NCBI GenBank assembly: GCA_003971905.1
Contig: RSEE01000091.1
Location: 186,001 to 250,000 of the forward strand
Direction: 5' to 3'
DNA length: 64,000 nt
Source: Moniliella sp. 'wahieum'
Lineage: Eukaryota; Basidiomycota; Moniliellomycetes; Moniliellales; Moniliellaceae
Made by a program: the position numbers and the translations under genes. Below, one piece after another: positions 37,718 to 49,528 of this stretch. The stretch's first letter is position 1, and each line of letters opens with the position of its first letter. The notes under the pieces are model-generated. The model made no database searches. It saw nothing but the letters and a program-made list of their open reading frames with translations, and was not told where the DNA came from.

Positions 37718-39869
37718 ATGTCCAACCCCTTTGCCCAACCCACGACGCCTCAGGCGGACCATTTCCCCTCTGAAGGCCCCACCTGCCCACCTCTTCCCAA
37801 GATTTTGCCGCACAACCCCTCAGTCCCCCGATTGATGCGGGTTCGCCCGATCCGTACCTGCCCCGAGGATGGTCTAACCCAGCGCTCCTCGTACGGCCGG
37901 GCCTTCCCTCCCTCTCCCTCCGCCAGTCCACTCGCCAGCCCCTTCCTACCCCCAACCAAGGAACCCATGACGGGCCTCTCTCCCTCGCCAGCCACTACCT
38001 CCCCGGCAAGATTGGCCGCATGCACCGTCTTGGCTCCCGCCGCCACCGCGGTTCGTCCCCCTATGTTGACCAGCAGCGGAGGAGCCACTACGAAGCAATC
38101 GGGGAGGAGGAGGAGCTTGGGGCCAGCGCACCTTCCACTCCCCGGCTAAGCACATTTGGTTCGGGTGCCTTCCGTAGAGGTGATCCCAGCCGTTGGTCTA
38201 CCCTCTCAGCCACTTTGGCTGCTTCTAAGAGCGCGTCCAAGCCCACTCTTCAACAACTTGCTGCAGAAGAGGATAGCACCCTTGGTCTCCCGACCTTGGG
38301 CGGGCACCGTTCTCCCACCCCTTCGCTCCGGCCCCTTCGCATCTCAATTCTATCTCATTGCCGAAGGAAGGCGGGGGGAGGGATGCAGGGCCCAAACGGC
38401 GGTGGCCACGCAGCCTTGGGCGCTGGCGGATTTGAAGACGACGATGGAGTCAACCTGGGCTTTGCATCGGGCGCAGTCCCCGCGGCTCAAGAGCCTGGGC
38501 TACGGCAACGGACTGTGTTTAGTGTGACGGCTAAAAAAGTGCTTGACACTTACAAGGACGACCCCGACACGCAAGAGGAGCCCAACTTTGTCCATCGCCT
38601 CATGGATGGCGTCTTTCCCCGCAATTCAGATGGAAAGGGCAAACGCCGTCTGCGCTGGAACAAGTTCAAGTGGGCCCTTTTTGGCGCCAACACGCTGTTG
38701 ACCCTGGTTTCCATTGGTGGGCTGGTAGGCACCATTCTTACCTGGACCAACGTATGGGAGCGCTCGGACATTGTGCGGACCGTCAATCGTACTGAGCTCA
38801 TTCTCGGCACTATCGCCGCATGTTTGATGTTATCACATCAATCGTCGGGTGGGGGATCCTACTCAACAACCGCGCTTTCCTTGCTGTTTGGACATTGCTT
38901 CACTGGATCTGCTTTGCCTTCCTTGTCGCGCCCGGATACATTGCCTACAAGCGGCACACCTTTAACCTCGAAGGGAAAATGAACGAGGCCTGGTCTCGTT
39001 CCCTTGGTGTGGATGGCCGCAGGATGGTTCAGAACACGTTAACCTGCTGTGGCTGGTTCAATCCTACAATCGAGGCCAGCGAGAGCAGTTTGTGCTATGC
39101 CCGTTCTGCTCTTCCCGGGTGCAAAGGGCGGATGACGCGGTTTGAACGGAAGGCCTTGCGGTACATTTACACATGTGCTTTCTCGCTCGTTGGCCCGCAC
39201 CTTGTCCTGATTGTCGTTTCACTCTTGTCATCGAACCACATTACCTATCGTTTCGGAAAGGGTCTCACACCCCCTGCCTACCGCCTCAATGCTACCACGG
39301 TTGCTCGGATCCAGGAGGACTTTATGACCAAGCTCACCGACATGTATGGACCCGAGATCGTGCCGGCGGTACTGGCAACCCAGAAGCGGTTGCAGAAGGA
39401 CCGCCAGAGCCTGCTCGACGATAACCGGAGCGACACACAGCTGATCCCTGCAGTCAGCCGAGCCATTCCGGACTCTCCTTCTGACGCCTATCTCCAGCCG
39501 CCTTCGAGCCACTCTCACCTGGGTGACTTGGGCGATCCTTTGGCTCCCATGGATTCGTCGGAGCAGCCGACTGGATACCCCAGACATACGGAAACGACCT
39601 CTATCCTTTCTCGCCATCCAGGGAACACCTTATGCGTTAGCACTCTTCTTTTGGTCATCAGTCACGGAATGTTTTTTCAGGTTACCTCGCATCTCTTCCT
39701 CCTTATGGAGACCCACCTTCGTTTTTGTCCTCGCTGCTTGTTCCTGTCTCTCGTTTTTTTTGCTGCATTCTCGTGTCTCCGCGTTTGTCACCCTACTATA
39801 TCATCTTTCCCAGTGGCCCCAAAGTGCTCTGCAATGCAACAAAACTGCTTCGATCGGTGTCCTAGATGA
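37718..39869 (+). CDS. Tetraspanin-like (Tsp2-type) membrane protein
   Basis: ATG 37718 starts MSNPFAQPTTP and a long Pro/Ser-rich cytosolic part (about 220 residues). Then come a basic lead (KGKRRLRWNKFKW) and TM1 (ALFGANTLLTLVSIGGLVGT), TM2 (MFDVITSIVGWGILLNN) and TM3 (FLAVWTLLHWICFAFLVAPG). The large loop has the tetraspanin signature TCCGWFNP and PGC, TM4 is CAFSLVGPHLVLIVVSLL, and a charged cytosolic tail carries MYGPEIVPAVLATQKR. Tetraspanins organise membrane microdomains; Tsp2 is the basidiomycete form linked to hyphal morphogenesis. The frame shifts at about 37980 and 38825 keep the protein reading. The 3' end after ETTSILSRHP (about 39625) is uncertain because the last part looks non-coding. 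Confidence 0.75.
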
Positions 39870-39978
39870 TATATCTACACGCTAACATAATTACGTCCAC
39901 CAAGGAAAGCCCAACCTCGGGCCTGCTCCACAATCGCTGTCATGCATGTCAACAGCGATCGATGTGGCTTGGCTATCG

Positions 39979-40017
39979 TCGGCGTTGGTTGTCGGCGTTG
40001 GTTGTCGGCGTTGGCTG
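39979..40017. repeat. Minisatellite, 3 x 13 nt
   Basis: Two perfect copies and one with a single change of TCGGCGTTGGTTG, about 220 bases before the next gene's ATG. Confidence 0.85.
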
Positions 40018-40233
40018 CACAAGCACCCTTGGCTAAGGACGAAAATGAAACAACCATTTGGGCCGACTGGCCCTGTGCCGGAGACCAGGCCAGGTGCAAC
40101 TTTGAAGCGGTAAGGTTCCGCTGCGCTCCGCATCGGTCCCCATCGGGCGTGGGCTTGTCAGACGTTGGATGTGTCGCGGGGGCTCCAGGGGCGGGGACCA
40201 AGTGCACACCACCACCACCACCCGTTCCGCACG

Positions 40234-41070
40234 ATGGGCCGCCACGGGATCATTTGCTGCTGTGTACGTGGTCGGCTTTGTTCTTCTTGTCCATGCACCG
40301 GGCTAACATGCTACCCACTTACTCTAGGCCCTGCCACTGATCAACAGTGGCAGCTACGGCATCTGCCTTCTCAACTTTCTCATGGGCATCGCCGGGTGTG
40401 CCCTTGCGTTTGGCCCCAAGGAGATTGTGGCTTTGATGGGGGTGTCATTGTCATGGACAAAGTACCTCACCGGTCTCTCGCTCCTGGTTGTGGGTCTGTG
40501 GCAGGTGGTGGGTGTGATTGGGATCGCAACGGAGCGGTACTCGGTCTACCGTCTCTACCTCTTTCTCCACCGGTTAGGCCTGCTGGTCATCTTCATCCCT
40601 GCCATTGTGTTTATCATTGTGGCCGGGGCGCAGCACTCCAAGACGTACAACTCGTGCATGGGTAACTTTGGGTACAACCCGCCCATCACTGCCTCAGGCC
40701 ACGTTAACAATTTTAACTCCAACACCTCCAATGAAGTTGGTCACGACATTTGCAACGCTCTCATTATGCCCAATTGGGCTGCATGTCTGGTCTTTCCTCC
40801 TCCTTGCGGTACTTGAAGTGCGTTTTGTCCCTTCTCTGTTTTATTAGTGTTGGAACTGACGCGTGACCTTACCCCCTTGCCCAGGCCTACTTCGTCACGT
40901 TGCAAACCTCCTACGGGCACCAAATGCGTGACGCTCTCCATGACTTCAAGAGGTAAGTTTTCGAAACCTCTCTTGGACTATTTGTCTCTTTTTCTATTGC
41001 ATATCCTAACTTCCACCCCCTTTTGCGACCATCAAGTGCCGATGAGATCCCTCTCACGTCCCATGCCTAA
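40234..41070 (+). CDS. Four-helix membrane protein, fungal family of unknown function
   Basis: ATG 40234 gives MGRHGIICCC, an intron (40264-40327), then ALPLINSGSYGICLLNFLMG and helices in ALAFGPKEIVALMGVSLSWT, YLTGLSLLVVGLWQVVGVIG and LGLLVIFIPAIVFIIVAGAQ. A short loop with one Cys and Asn-rich sequence follows. After a frame change near 40790 comes a fourth helix (WSFLLLAVLE), then exon 3 (AYFVTLQTSYGHQMRDALHD). An intron (40953-41036) leads to the end SADEIPLTSHA and TAA at 41068. The Cys cluster after the start could be palmitoylated. The layout is tetraspan-like, but no CCG motif is present. It follows a tetraspanin gene on the same strand, 360 bases downstream. I do not know its function. 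Confidence 0.65.
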
Positions 41071-41820
41071 CCGCTGGGTCCTGTTACTCCCGCTTACCTG
41101 CCCTGCCATCTACTTTTCGCTCGCACCCTCCCCACCCCACTCCTCCTCACTGGACCTTTTTTGTCTCCGCCTTTTTTGTATCATGTCCTTGCACCGTCTG
41201 GGATCACCACAATTGAATATACAGCGTGGCGAGTGGCATGGCAGGCTGGGCAATCCTCGATTGCGCCGTCAAGCATCTTGGGTAAATGACGTTCGCTCCC
41301 CTGCCATGTCTGTGCCGGCCCCGCTATGAAGATCAGGTGCATTGCAGAGAAAAGTTCTTATGGTGTAAGTTATGTGACGTTGGGGGAGCATTGCAAAAGT
41401 GAATGGTTGATTGGGGGGTCTCTTGACGACCTACTAAGGACGAAAAGATCACCAGGAACTTGCCTAGGCACTAGTGGCACGGAGGTTGTTGGTCTCCAGA
41501 TCATACGGGTGCCTCACTGCCAACTAATCCTGAATCAAGTGGATCACATTGGTCCGCCCTCAGCCCTCGGGTTCGAGGGGCGAGTTTCAAGTGTCCATCC
41601 CCAATCCAAAAGGGATAGGGGTGCATTTGCATATCTCAACTGAGGCTTCGCTCTATCCCCATATATACGGGCCCTTTTGCACTTCATTTGTATTCATACA
41701 AGATTAGTACCTATGTTACCCCCCACTGCTATCAGATCTTGTCCGAGGAAGAATGGGGCCCTATAGCCGTGCTATGAAGAGTACTGGTAGACCACTGTTG
41801 CAAATGGCAAAATGAATATC
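41071..41820. other. Intergenic between convergent genes
   Basis: No gene recognised. Pyrimidine-rich DNA to 41180, then unremarkable sequence with a TATATACGG word near 41663. Confidence 0.45.
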
Positions 41821-42795
41821 TTACTTGGCTGCGTCGACCGCTGCTTGGCTCACTGTTTCGATAGTGGCGGTCGGAGTGAACCCGAGCAGCTCGTTGTCGA
41901 GCTTGTCCGTCGCAGCGCGGCCACGGCCATCAGCCTGGGCAGCCTTGAGGAAAGCAGCAAAGCCAGCGGGATCGGGCTGCTGCTCAATCGCCTTGACCTC
42001 CGCCTCAGGTTTGTAGGTAACGTCAAACTTGGACCCATCAGTTTCTCCACCTGCGCAATCCACTGGTTCCACGACGCAGTGATGCCAGCGACAGAGTAGT
42101 TGCGCCCGGCCCCCGGCTGCGGAAGCGGCGCCAGCGTGGCCAATACGGCAGCCCGACCAATGTCCACTAGGGCGGTCGCGTCAAAGGGTTGGTTTCCGTC
42201 ACCGTAGATGGTCGCCTTGCGGTTCTTGATGTCGATGTCGAAGAAAGGGGTGAGGACCCAGTCGGCAAACAGACCATTGGCCAGCGACGCCCAAGGCCCG
42301 CCCAACTGTGGTATGTCAGTATACAACATTTAAAAGAGGGAGAGGGGAGAAAACAAGGGAGAGAAGAGGGGCGTACCTCGTTCAAGGTTGTATGGAATGC
42401 CTTGCGGTCCGCAAGCCAGGGGTGGAGCTGAGCTGGGGAGAGTAGCGGAAGAAGTCGGAGCCAAACTCAGCCGAAACAAAGAGCTTGACGTTCGCCGCCT
42501 TAGCCGCCTTAGCAATCGGCAGCTGAGTTGAACCGTTGGCACCACCGGTGGCAGCGATCAGAGCCTCGATGTTGTGGCTCTTCAGGGCCTCGGCCACTGC
42601 GGCCTCGTCGTCATAGGAGGGGATCTTGACGAGCGTGACCTTGTCCGCATACGGTTGGACGCTCGGGCCAGTAGGGTCGCGGGTGAGGAGAACGATAGGC
42701 TTGGCCAGACCGGGCGTAGCAAGCAGGGCGTTCAGCACGGGCGCGCCCACATGGCCCACGCCAGCGACAGCAATGCGAGTGATTCCGTTGGTCAT
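41821..42795 (-). CDS. NmrA-like / isoflavone-reductase-like NAD(P)-binding protein
   Basis: ATG 42795-42793 opens MTNGITRIAVAGVGHVGAPV with a Rossmann GxGxxG at residues 12-17. Further blocks are PIVLLTRDP, HNIEALIAATGG and VKLFVSAEFGSDF, a pattern typical of the NmrA / PCBER-like atypical short-chain dehydrogenases. After a frame change near 42430 the exon ends TTLNE. An intron of about 65 nt (about 42375-42308) leads to LGGPWASLANGLFADWVLTP, FDIDIKNRKATIYGDGN and DIGRAAVLATLA. Another frame change near 42025 leads to the end. The total of about 300 residues is normal. Such proteins are redox sensors or reductases of small phenolics; the substrate is unknown. A TATATAA word lies about 88 bases upstream. 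Confidence 0.78.
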
Positions 42796-44250
42796 ATTGA
42801 TGAAGAAAAGAAGGGGGATATGTAGAGATGTGGTGGTGGGACGGAGGAGGGAGAGAGGGATAAAGGGAAGGAGGATTCGGTTATATAGCAGATGAAAGTG
42901 CCACAACCATAGCGCGCCCTTAATTCCGGTTCCGCGCGACAGGATAGGGCCGCGTGCGGGCGTATACTACCGTGTGCTTGCTGGAGGGATGACATATCAA
43001 GCTTGCATCAAGCGTCGGCGACATGCTGTACTTGACAGTCAAGAGCTTGATCTGTGAGAAAGCTGTGTGTGTGCATCAGCGACCCATCCTCCAAGAATTC
43101 CATGGCACATATGGGACAGAATCAATCGCGACAGATACTCTGGTACTATAGAGTTGTTATGTCCGGATCGAAGCACTAGTACAACGTCTTATGCCAAGAA
43201 AAGTATTGACCCGGGGACTCAGTACTCACCGGCAGTATTGCAGTGCAGGATCTAGCATGCGGCCAGAGGCCCGGGTGTAACTAAGGGGGCTCACACCGAC
43301 ACCTCTCACGAGAGGTCTCGGATGCATTGGCCAAACGAGGTTGAAGCTCTTGTGGAGCTTGAACTGATAGCGTGCTTGGAGGCGTGGATAATGTACTTCT
43401 CCATGGATGCTATGTCAGCTCGTTGACGTGACCGGCGATACGCATCCAGCTCCTATGCTGTGAAAGGGTCTACGAGGCACAATACATGCAATGCGGCCGG
43501 ACGGTGGTGAGTTCTATCCCCACGTTTAAGACCCAATAACCTGATAGGCCGCGGACGAGGCACTTGCTAGCGTGGAGTACGCACATGGCGGCCACACTGC
43601 TACCGTGCGGCTAGTCAGACAGGTGTCAGACCTAAGCGGCCTAAACTCCGACCCCGCACCCTTTTATTATTGGTTTGTGTGTAGTTACTACAGGTATCTA
43701 GACCACCGGAGATTACCGGTAGCCGGCAATAACAGCGCTGACAACTCGCTAACCCCATCCTACACAATGCGCATTCACCACCACAGCCGGCAAAACCTAC
43801 ATCTGTTTTGGACGTTGATGCGAAGGTTTGTTGAGCCACGCCAAATTGCAAACGTCTGTGTCTTTTGTCCACCGTCACAACTATGGGAGCAAAATGGTCA
43901 GAAGGTTGCCGGCTAGACCTGCTCTCCTGTACAGCCACACAGCCAGGAACATATCACGGTGCAGCCTTCTGTATCAGCAAGCACCTCCAGTCACTAATCG
44001 CAATCTTGTGGTATATCTACCGCTTGCTCCAACGGTAATCTTCAATAAGCTTCACAGAACATACGGTATTCTCTGCTATGCGCCGCCTCTCATGCGGATC
44101 AAGCACAGAACGTCACGCAATTAAGTCTCAACATGATCTCACCCAGCTCGCCATTCATGATCCGTTCGGACACGTAGACAGAGCTTTTATAGTTAGGTCC
44201 GGGGCGAAGGGGAAGGAGCGCGTCCCATGCCCGCAGCGGATGGCGGTACA
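42796..44250. other. Intergenic, no gene recognised
   Basis: It starts with the NmrA-like promoter (TATATAA on the minus strand at 42887-42881). The rest shows no domain-bearing frame and no long repeat. Confidence 0.5.
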
Positions 44251-47200
44251 CTAGCGCCTCACACCGGACGCTTGAGCTGGTTGTGCCAAGGGCGATGCTT
44301 TGGCCTGGTAGCGCAGTGGAAACGACCCTGGCGTCGACGGTGCCCGACGTACCGTGGCTATAGTCGGACTGGAAGGTCGAGCCACAGACACTGGCGGAAC
44401 GTCGGGCAGCTTGTTGTTGCCCTGGGTGGGGAGCGCTGCCAGGGCTCGCCTGCGAGGCGACCAAGGGCGATTCGAGACGTTGGCCCTGCGCTGCAGCGAC
44501 CGCGAGGGCGTCCAATGGGGACACCGACATCCTCGACCCATTAGCCAACTGCGGTGGTAAGTGTGGCACTGGATGTCCCACTGGGAACGGGTGTCCCTGA
44601 CCCTGGACTGGAGGCGTACTGGACGTGCCAATGGAAGGGGAGGCCCCTGACCCTGGCCCTGACCTGACCCGGAGAGGCGAGCGTGCCAGGATAACCGAAG
44701 GGCGGCGGATGTGCTCCATTGGCCCCAGGAGGGAACCCCGGGGGACCAGGTGCGAAACCCTGTGGGACCCCGGCAGCGGGAGGGCGTCCCCCGGGAAATG
44801 GTGGCGGGAAAGGAGAGGGTGGAAGTTGGATCCCTGAGGCAGAGGGGGATGGGGGTGGGAGGCGGGGGGAGCAGGTCCAGCTGACTGCGAAGGAGTATGC
44901 GTGTAAGGCGCTGGGGTGACGGTGGTAGGCGTGCTCGATGGAGAGAGAGGGAGGAACCGAAGCGGGAGGAACCGAAGTGGGGGAACCGAGGTGGGAGGAA
45001 CCGAAAACAGTGCCGAACGGGTGGAGACGAGACCCCTCCGTGCCCGGGGCAAGTTGAGGGACTTACGAGACGCTCTACTTCTCTGCCCTAGCGCGTTGGT
45101 CTTCAAGTTTGCGCTGGCGCTCGTCGCTTGGACGTTCGATCGGCTGACCATCGGCACCGAGGATTGGAGAAGGACGATGCAGAGTGCAATAGAATACCGT
45201 CTTGGGATCGGTCCACTTGGGAGCTTGGGCACCATGTCGGTTAACAAACTTGGACCAGCACTGGTGGGTATGTTGCCACACCCCACACGTTTCACAAGCG
45301 ACAGTCCTTCCTTTGGCCAAAGATTGTGCCCATGAATTCCACCGACCTCCCAGGCAAACTCCCATCTGAGGAGCCGAAACTTTGACCTTCTTGAGTGCCG
45401 GAGGCGGAGGGAGGGAAGATGGAGTGGCCGGTGGCGAAGTGCCTTCAGCATGGGGGGTAGATGGTCCCCCTGATGAGGTACGTGCCTCGTCCCGTTTACG
45501 CTTGCGCTCATCCCGAACCCTCTCACGTTCCACTCGGTCCATCTCCTCCTTTTCACGACGAGCCTTTTGTTCCTCAATTCGAGCTCGCAACCGATCTTCC
45601 CGTGCTTGAGCTTTATTCAGCTTATCTCGCTCCGCACGCTCCGCTTCCTCTTCTGCCCGTTGAGCAGCCGAGATGCGTGCTTCGGCTTCGGCCTGCGCTT
45701 CTGCCTCCGCCTCAGCACGATGCTGTTCCTCTTCTCTGGCAACTAGGCGAGAAGACCGTTTGCGCGTGGCCAAAGCCAATTCCATCGCCGCTGCTTTAGC
45801 CTGGGCATCAAGATCGGCCAGAATGCGGTCTAGAACGTCAGAGGCGAGATGGGCGTGAAGCGCAGCCTCGTCCGGGTCTTGGACCAATCCCCGGTTGGCC
45901 CCCTTTCGGTGTGACTTTGCCTTTTCCGGTGGACGAAGGGCAGCAGCAAACGCCTCCCATTGCGCACGGGTCACACATACCACTTCCATCTCAACTGAAC
46001 GTGGAGAGCCTTCGGCATCCACTTCTCCGGGCAGGGCGGCCTCGAGTGCAACTGCATCTCGTTCCACTTGCTCATCCCATTCGGCCCACGTTTGTTCCAA
46101 TTGGGCTTGGGCAGCCTCAGCTTCGCGACGTTGCGCCTCCGCTTTCTCTTGGGCCAGTTGCTCCGCCGTCTTGGGTTCCTTCTCCACTGGGAGCTCGCCG
46201 TTGAGCGCACCATTCGTCTCGGTACTCTTCGGCTCCTGCGACTCGGTTCCGGGCTGGCCCACATCGTCAATTTGCATCTTCTCATCCTGGGTCGAAGTGT
46301 CTGTATGCTGCTCGTGCGGCGCACCATTTTGTTGGGCCGGTTGTGCCTGCTCACTCTCGGAGGCTTCACCATGCCCCTTGTCCTCGGTCACCTCGGACCT
46401 GGGAGCATCCTGCTCCTGAGCCTGGTGACCGTCTTGAGAAGAAGTCTCTTGCTTGTCCTCAGTTGGGAGGGCTTCTGGGTCTTCCTCCTGATTGGCAGGG
46501 GCCGGATGTTCATCTGGGGAGGCCTTCTCCTGCAAAGCGGTCTGGTCAACACTCGTGTCGTTCAGCCATTCCTCAGGAGGGTCTTCCCACTCCTTTCCTC
46601 CGGGCTGGCCCTGCGCCGGCTTCTTTTGCCGCGAGGGGAAGGGTGCGAGCGAGACTGGCGTGCTTGGGCACGCAGTTCCCGTGCGGACAATTTGGGTACC
46701 TCCTGCTCCTCCTGCTCCTCTGCATTTTCTTCCAAATACGTAGAATTGCGCGTCGATCGACGGCCCTTGGCGCGCCCGTTGGCTTGGGACTTGGGTTTGC
46801 CCTTGGCGCGCGGGGGAGGGGGAGTCGGTTCGGGGCTGGGTTCGGGGCTGGGTTCGGGGCTGGGCTCGGGGACGGGGAGGAAGCGGCCGAAACGGGTGCG
46901 GGGGGGTACTGCACCCATAAACGGTTATCATCAAAGAGCCAGTACGCGTTGGCATGGCGGTCCCACCCGATCGGCTCGATTCGGCCCCACTGGACCAGAT
47001 CCTCGTCCGAGCCCAGCAGCTTACGGAACCGTTCGGGTTGGTGCATAAACCATTCTGTCACATCGTGCAGCACGCCTACCTTGAGTGCCATCGCAAGGGA
47101 AGACCATGCGCGCGGGTGAGCGTCGGAGCCGAGCCAGGCGGTGCGCTCCGGGGTGCGGAGCGCATACTCTTTGCGCAGGATGGAGAGCCAGGTAGCGTGC

Positions 47201-47520
47201 GAGACCGGGCGGAGGGTGAGGGCACGCAGGAGCCTGACCAGTACATCGGCGGCGTACGTGCCGCCATGAAGGGCGAGGTCTTGTTCGAGCGTGTGGGTGG
47301 AGAAGTTGGGGAGGGCAAGGGCGTCCTGGAGGGACCAGAGGAACTGGCAGACGGCGGCAAAGCGCCAGTCGCGTCGCAGGCGGCGATGGGGAGCGGGACG
47401 CTGGGCGCTACGGCGAGGGCGGCGGCGAGCGGGTCGGAGGGGGCGGGGAGCGGGGGGGTGGCGGTGGCGGCGGCGGGGGTCGCGGGCTGCCGACACGCGG
47501 CCCGAGCGACGGCGGCTCAT
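44251..47520 (-). CDS. DDT-WHIM-PHD chromatin protein (RSF1/ISWI-partner type)
   Basis: ATG 47520 starts MSRRRSGRVSAARDP. A DDT-like helical block follows (WRFAAVCQFLWSLQDALALP and HTLEQDLAL), then WHIM motifs (VLHDVTEWFMHQPERFRKLL; IEPIGWDRHANAYWLFDDNR, the D-R--YW-F---RLW signature). A long acidic Gln/Glu-rich middle with Ala/Glu coiled coil (EARISAAQRAEEEAERAERD) precedes a PHD finger (VACETCGVWQHTHQCWSKF...FYCTLHRP). The tail is a Pro/Gly-rich low-complexity region. DDT/WHIM bind ISWI-type remodellers and linker DNA; PHD reads histone tails. Frame changes lie near 46700 and 45070 and in the tail, so the 3' end is approximate. The extra base in THQCW suggests one more error inside the finger. 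Confidence 0.7.
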
Positions 47521-47794
47521 CGGGCGAAGCAGCAGCTGTGGCTGGGAGATGGGCGGGTGGCAGCGGCGGCTGGCACTCCCCGTGCATGGCGCTCGGCATG
47601 TGTGCTAGGGTTGCGCCCTCCGCTTCCGCCCGCCTCTGTTCCGCCGCGCCGTCCAACGCAAAGCAAAGCACTCGGCCGGCTTTTCCAGTTTCAATGTGTG
47701 ATGCCTGGAAACTTCTGGCGACCGGTTGCCCATGGCGCCCAGCCCAGGACCCAGTCAGTACCCCCATCGAGCCACCACCACCACCGCAACCGCC
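47521..47794. promoter_or_regulatory. Divergent promoter region, chromatin protein / mL41
   Basis: The two ATGs lie about 275 bases apart facing outwards. The interval is GC-rich with no TATA-like word, as is common for housekeeping pairs. Confidence 0.4.
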
Positions 47795-48521
47795 ATGTCG
47801 GCTGCCCCCTTCCGCGCCACCGCGCCCGTGCTCGGCGCTGCGTCTGCCCATCTACTCCAAGTCCGGAAACAAGAACTTCTACAAGGGTACGGGCGCCAAG
47901 AATGTGCTGCTGCGCCAACGTATTACGCGCACCACCCGCCGCGGCAAGGTGCTGCTTGACAAGAAGGGCTTCCCCGACGAGTGGACATGGAAGATGGCCC
48001 AGATCGACGAGAGCCGTACCACTGCTTATGTTGTTCCCCCTGGCCTGGGCGAGTGCAAGGTACGCAGCCTTCTTGCTCGCCCGCATTCTCGACCGCCTCG
48101 ACTGACCTTTTCTGCTTACTTGCTTGTCTGTGTGTGTGCCCGCCTGTCTATTTGTCTGTCTGTGTCTGTCTGTCTGTCCGCGTTTCCTCTGTCCCCAGCT
48201 TCGTCCCTTTGTCTTCACAGGCACAGCAAAGGAGGGTGGTCTGCCTCAACGCTCGCAGACGGGTTACCTGGACTCGACGTGGGCCTACCCCGAGCACAAG
48301 GCCGAGGATGCAACGGATGTCAGTCACCCCGCTTGGTTGAGCTGGACGGCGTACCAGCGTTCGAGGGAGGACGGTTTAACCCTCGTTTCTATTCTGTGTT
48401 GGGAGAGACGATCCGGGAGCGGCGTGCGGACCGCGCCACGGCCTCATCCACCAAGTCGGACGGTTCCGAGCCAAAATCCCAGGGCGGCGTGCTCAGCCGC
48501 TTTGGTTTGGGACGCAAGTAA
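47795..48521 (+). CDS. MRPL27: Mitochondrial large-subunit ribosomal protein mL41 (MRPL27 family)
   Basis: ATG 47795 starts a short presequence (MSAAPFRATAPVLGAASA). After one base change it joins SKSGNKNFYKGTGAKNVLLR, RRGKVLLDKKGF and ESRTTAYVVPPGLGECK. The GNKNFYKGTGA and Y-VP-L--CKLRPFV blocks are the mL41 signature. An intron (48060-48198) is strongly TGTC/TCTG-repetitive. The last exon gives LRPFVFTGTAKEGGLPQ, GYLDSTWAYPEHKAEDATD and, after another base change near 48360, FEGGRFNPRFYSVLGETIRE and the end SRFGLGRK. It sits in the mitochondrial 54S subunit near the exit side. Confidence 0.7.
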
Positions 48522-48734
48522 TCATTTCGCATTTGGCTATGCAACCTGAGCTATGGGGGACGGGAAGCGAAGCGGCAGCACACATGCCCGGCGCCTGGTG
48601 ATCAGCAGGGGACCTCCGTAGTTGCTCAGATCGAGCCGAGACGTTACAAAAGCGTCCTTCATGATAAGGAGAAAAGGAGACACGCATGGAAAGCGGAAGT
48701 GGGGAAGAGGCGGGGGGGCAATATGTCATTTACG

Positions 48735-49528
48735 TTACTCGCCAGTGGAGATGCCAACAATGCTCAGCGCCCGCATTTCGTTTAACACGCCCTCCACCTG
48801 TTCGTCCAATACACCGCCAGCATAGTCTTCGCGCACCCGTTCGTCAAAGTACCTCTGCACGCCACCCAGCTTTTCGTAGCCCATTTCCGATACCTTGGCT
48901 TGCACGCGCACCATGGCTTCGAACGAGGGGTCGAGATAAGGCACTCGGAGCCCACGCAGCTGGGGAAGTTCCTCTTTCAGTTGCTGATCGATCGTCTCAA
49001 ACAAGAGCTTGGTGTCTTCCATCTCCTTTTCTGCACGAGGCAGCTTGGTCGGGTCCTCGTGGTTCTTGTCCAGCACCTTCTTGTACCGCGAACGAGCGGC
49101 ATCGTAGTCAAGCAACTTCTTATTGCGCTTTTCGATGTTCTTGTTGATCTCAGGGAAGTAGGACGCCATCTTACCGATCGGGTCGAGCACGGTGGCGCGG
49201 AAAGTAGCGTCAATGTCCTGAGCCAGCTCCGTATCGTACTCATCAGCCGCGCGGCGGTAGGCGTTGGCGGCGACAGAGGACTCGTTTGTGTCGTTAAAGA
49301 AGAGCTCAACTCCATCTGCAATGCGGGACTGGGCAGCAGCCATGCCCGGACTGCATCGAGGTAGGTCTTGGCTTCTCGCTGGAGCTGCTGGATCTGTTTC
49401 TCCATGCCCTTATTGACCGAGGTGAACTCGTCAAACTCGGGGTCATCGGTGCGCTCGATCTGCCCGGTCTTTTGCATGACCGTGGTGCCGGCGCGGTTGA
49501 TCGCCTTCTGGAAGCCCTTCCAGGACAT
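48735..49528 (-). CDS. RVS161: BAR-domain protein Rvs161/Hob3
   Basis: ATG 49528-49526 starts MSWKGFQKAINRAGTTVMQK, the amphipathic helix 0 of N-BAR proteins. The BAR helices continue with RTDDPEFDEFTSVNKGMEKQ, then after one missing base at about 49343 with MAAAQSRIADGVELF, YFPEINKNIEKRNKKLLDYD and RYKKVLDKNHEDPTKLPRAE, to the end VLNEMRALSIVGISTGE. The total of about 264 residues equals Rvs161, which has no SH3 domain, unlike Rvs167. It forms a heterodimer with Rvs167 and bends membrane at endocytic necks and in cell fusion. Confidence 0.88.

Noticed and set aside
41560-41590. tRNA gene suggested by a GGTTCGAG box
   Set aside because: No matching A box, acceptor stem or cloverleaf could be drawn around it. 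No tRNA or rRNA gene was found elsewhere by eye; a covariance-model scan would settle it.
44099-45577. 492-residue minus-strand frame as a separate gene
   Set aside because: Most of it is an out-of-frame reading of the Pro/Gly-rich tail of the DDT-WHIM-PHD gene; basic, low-complexity, no domain.
46068-48105. Long plus-strand open frames opposite the chromatin protein gene
   Set aside because: They mirror a GC-rich, Glu/Ala-rich coding region on the minus strand, give Leu/Arg-rich low-complexity protein without domains, and have no splice or start context.
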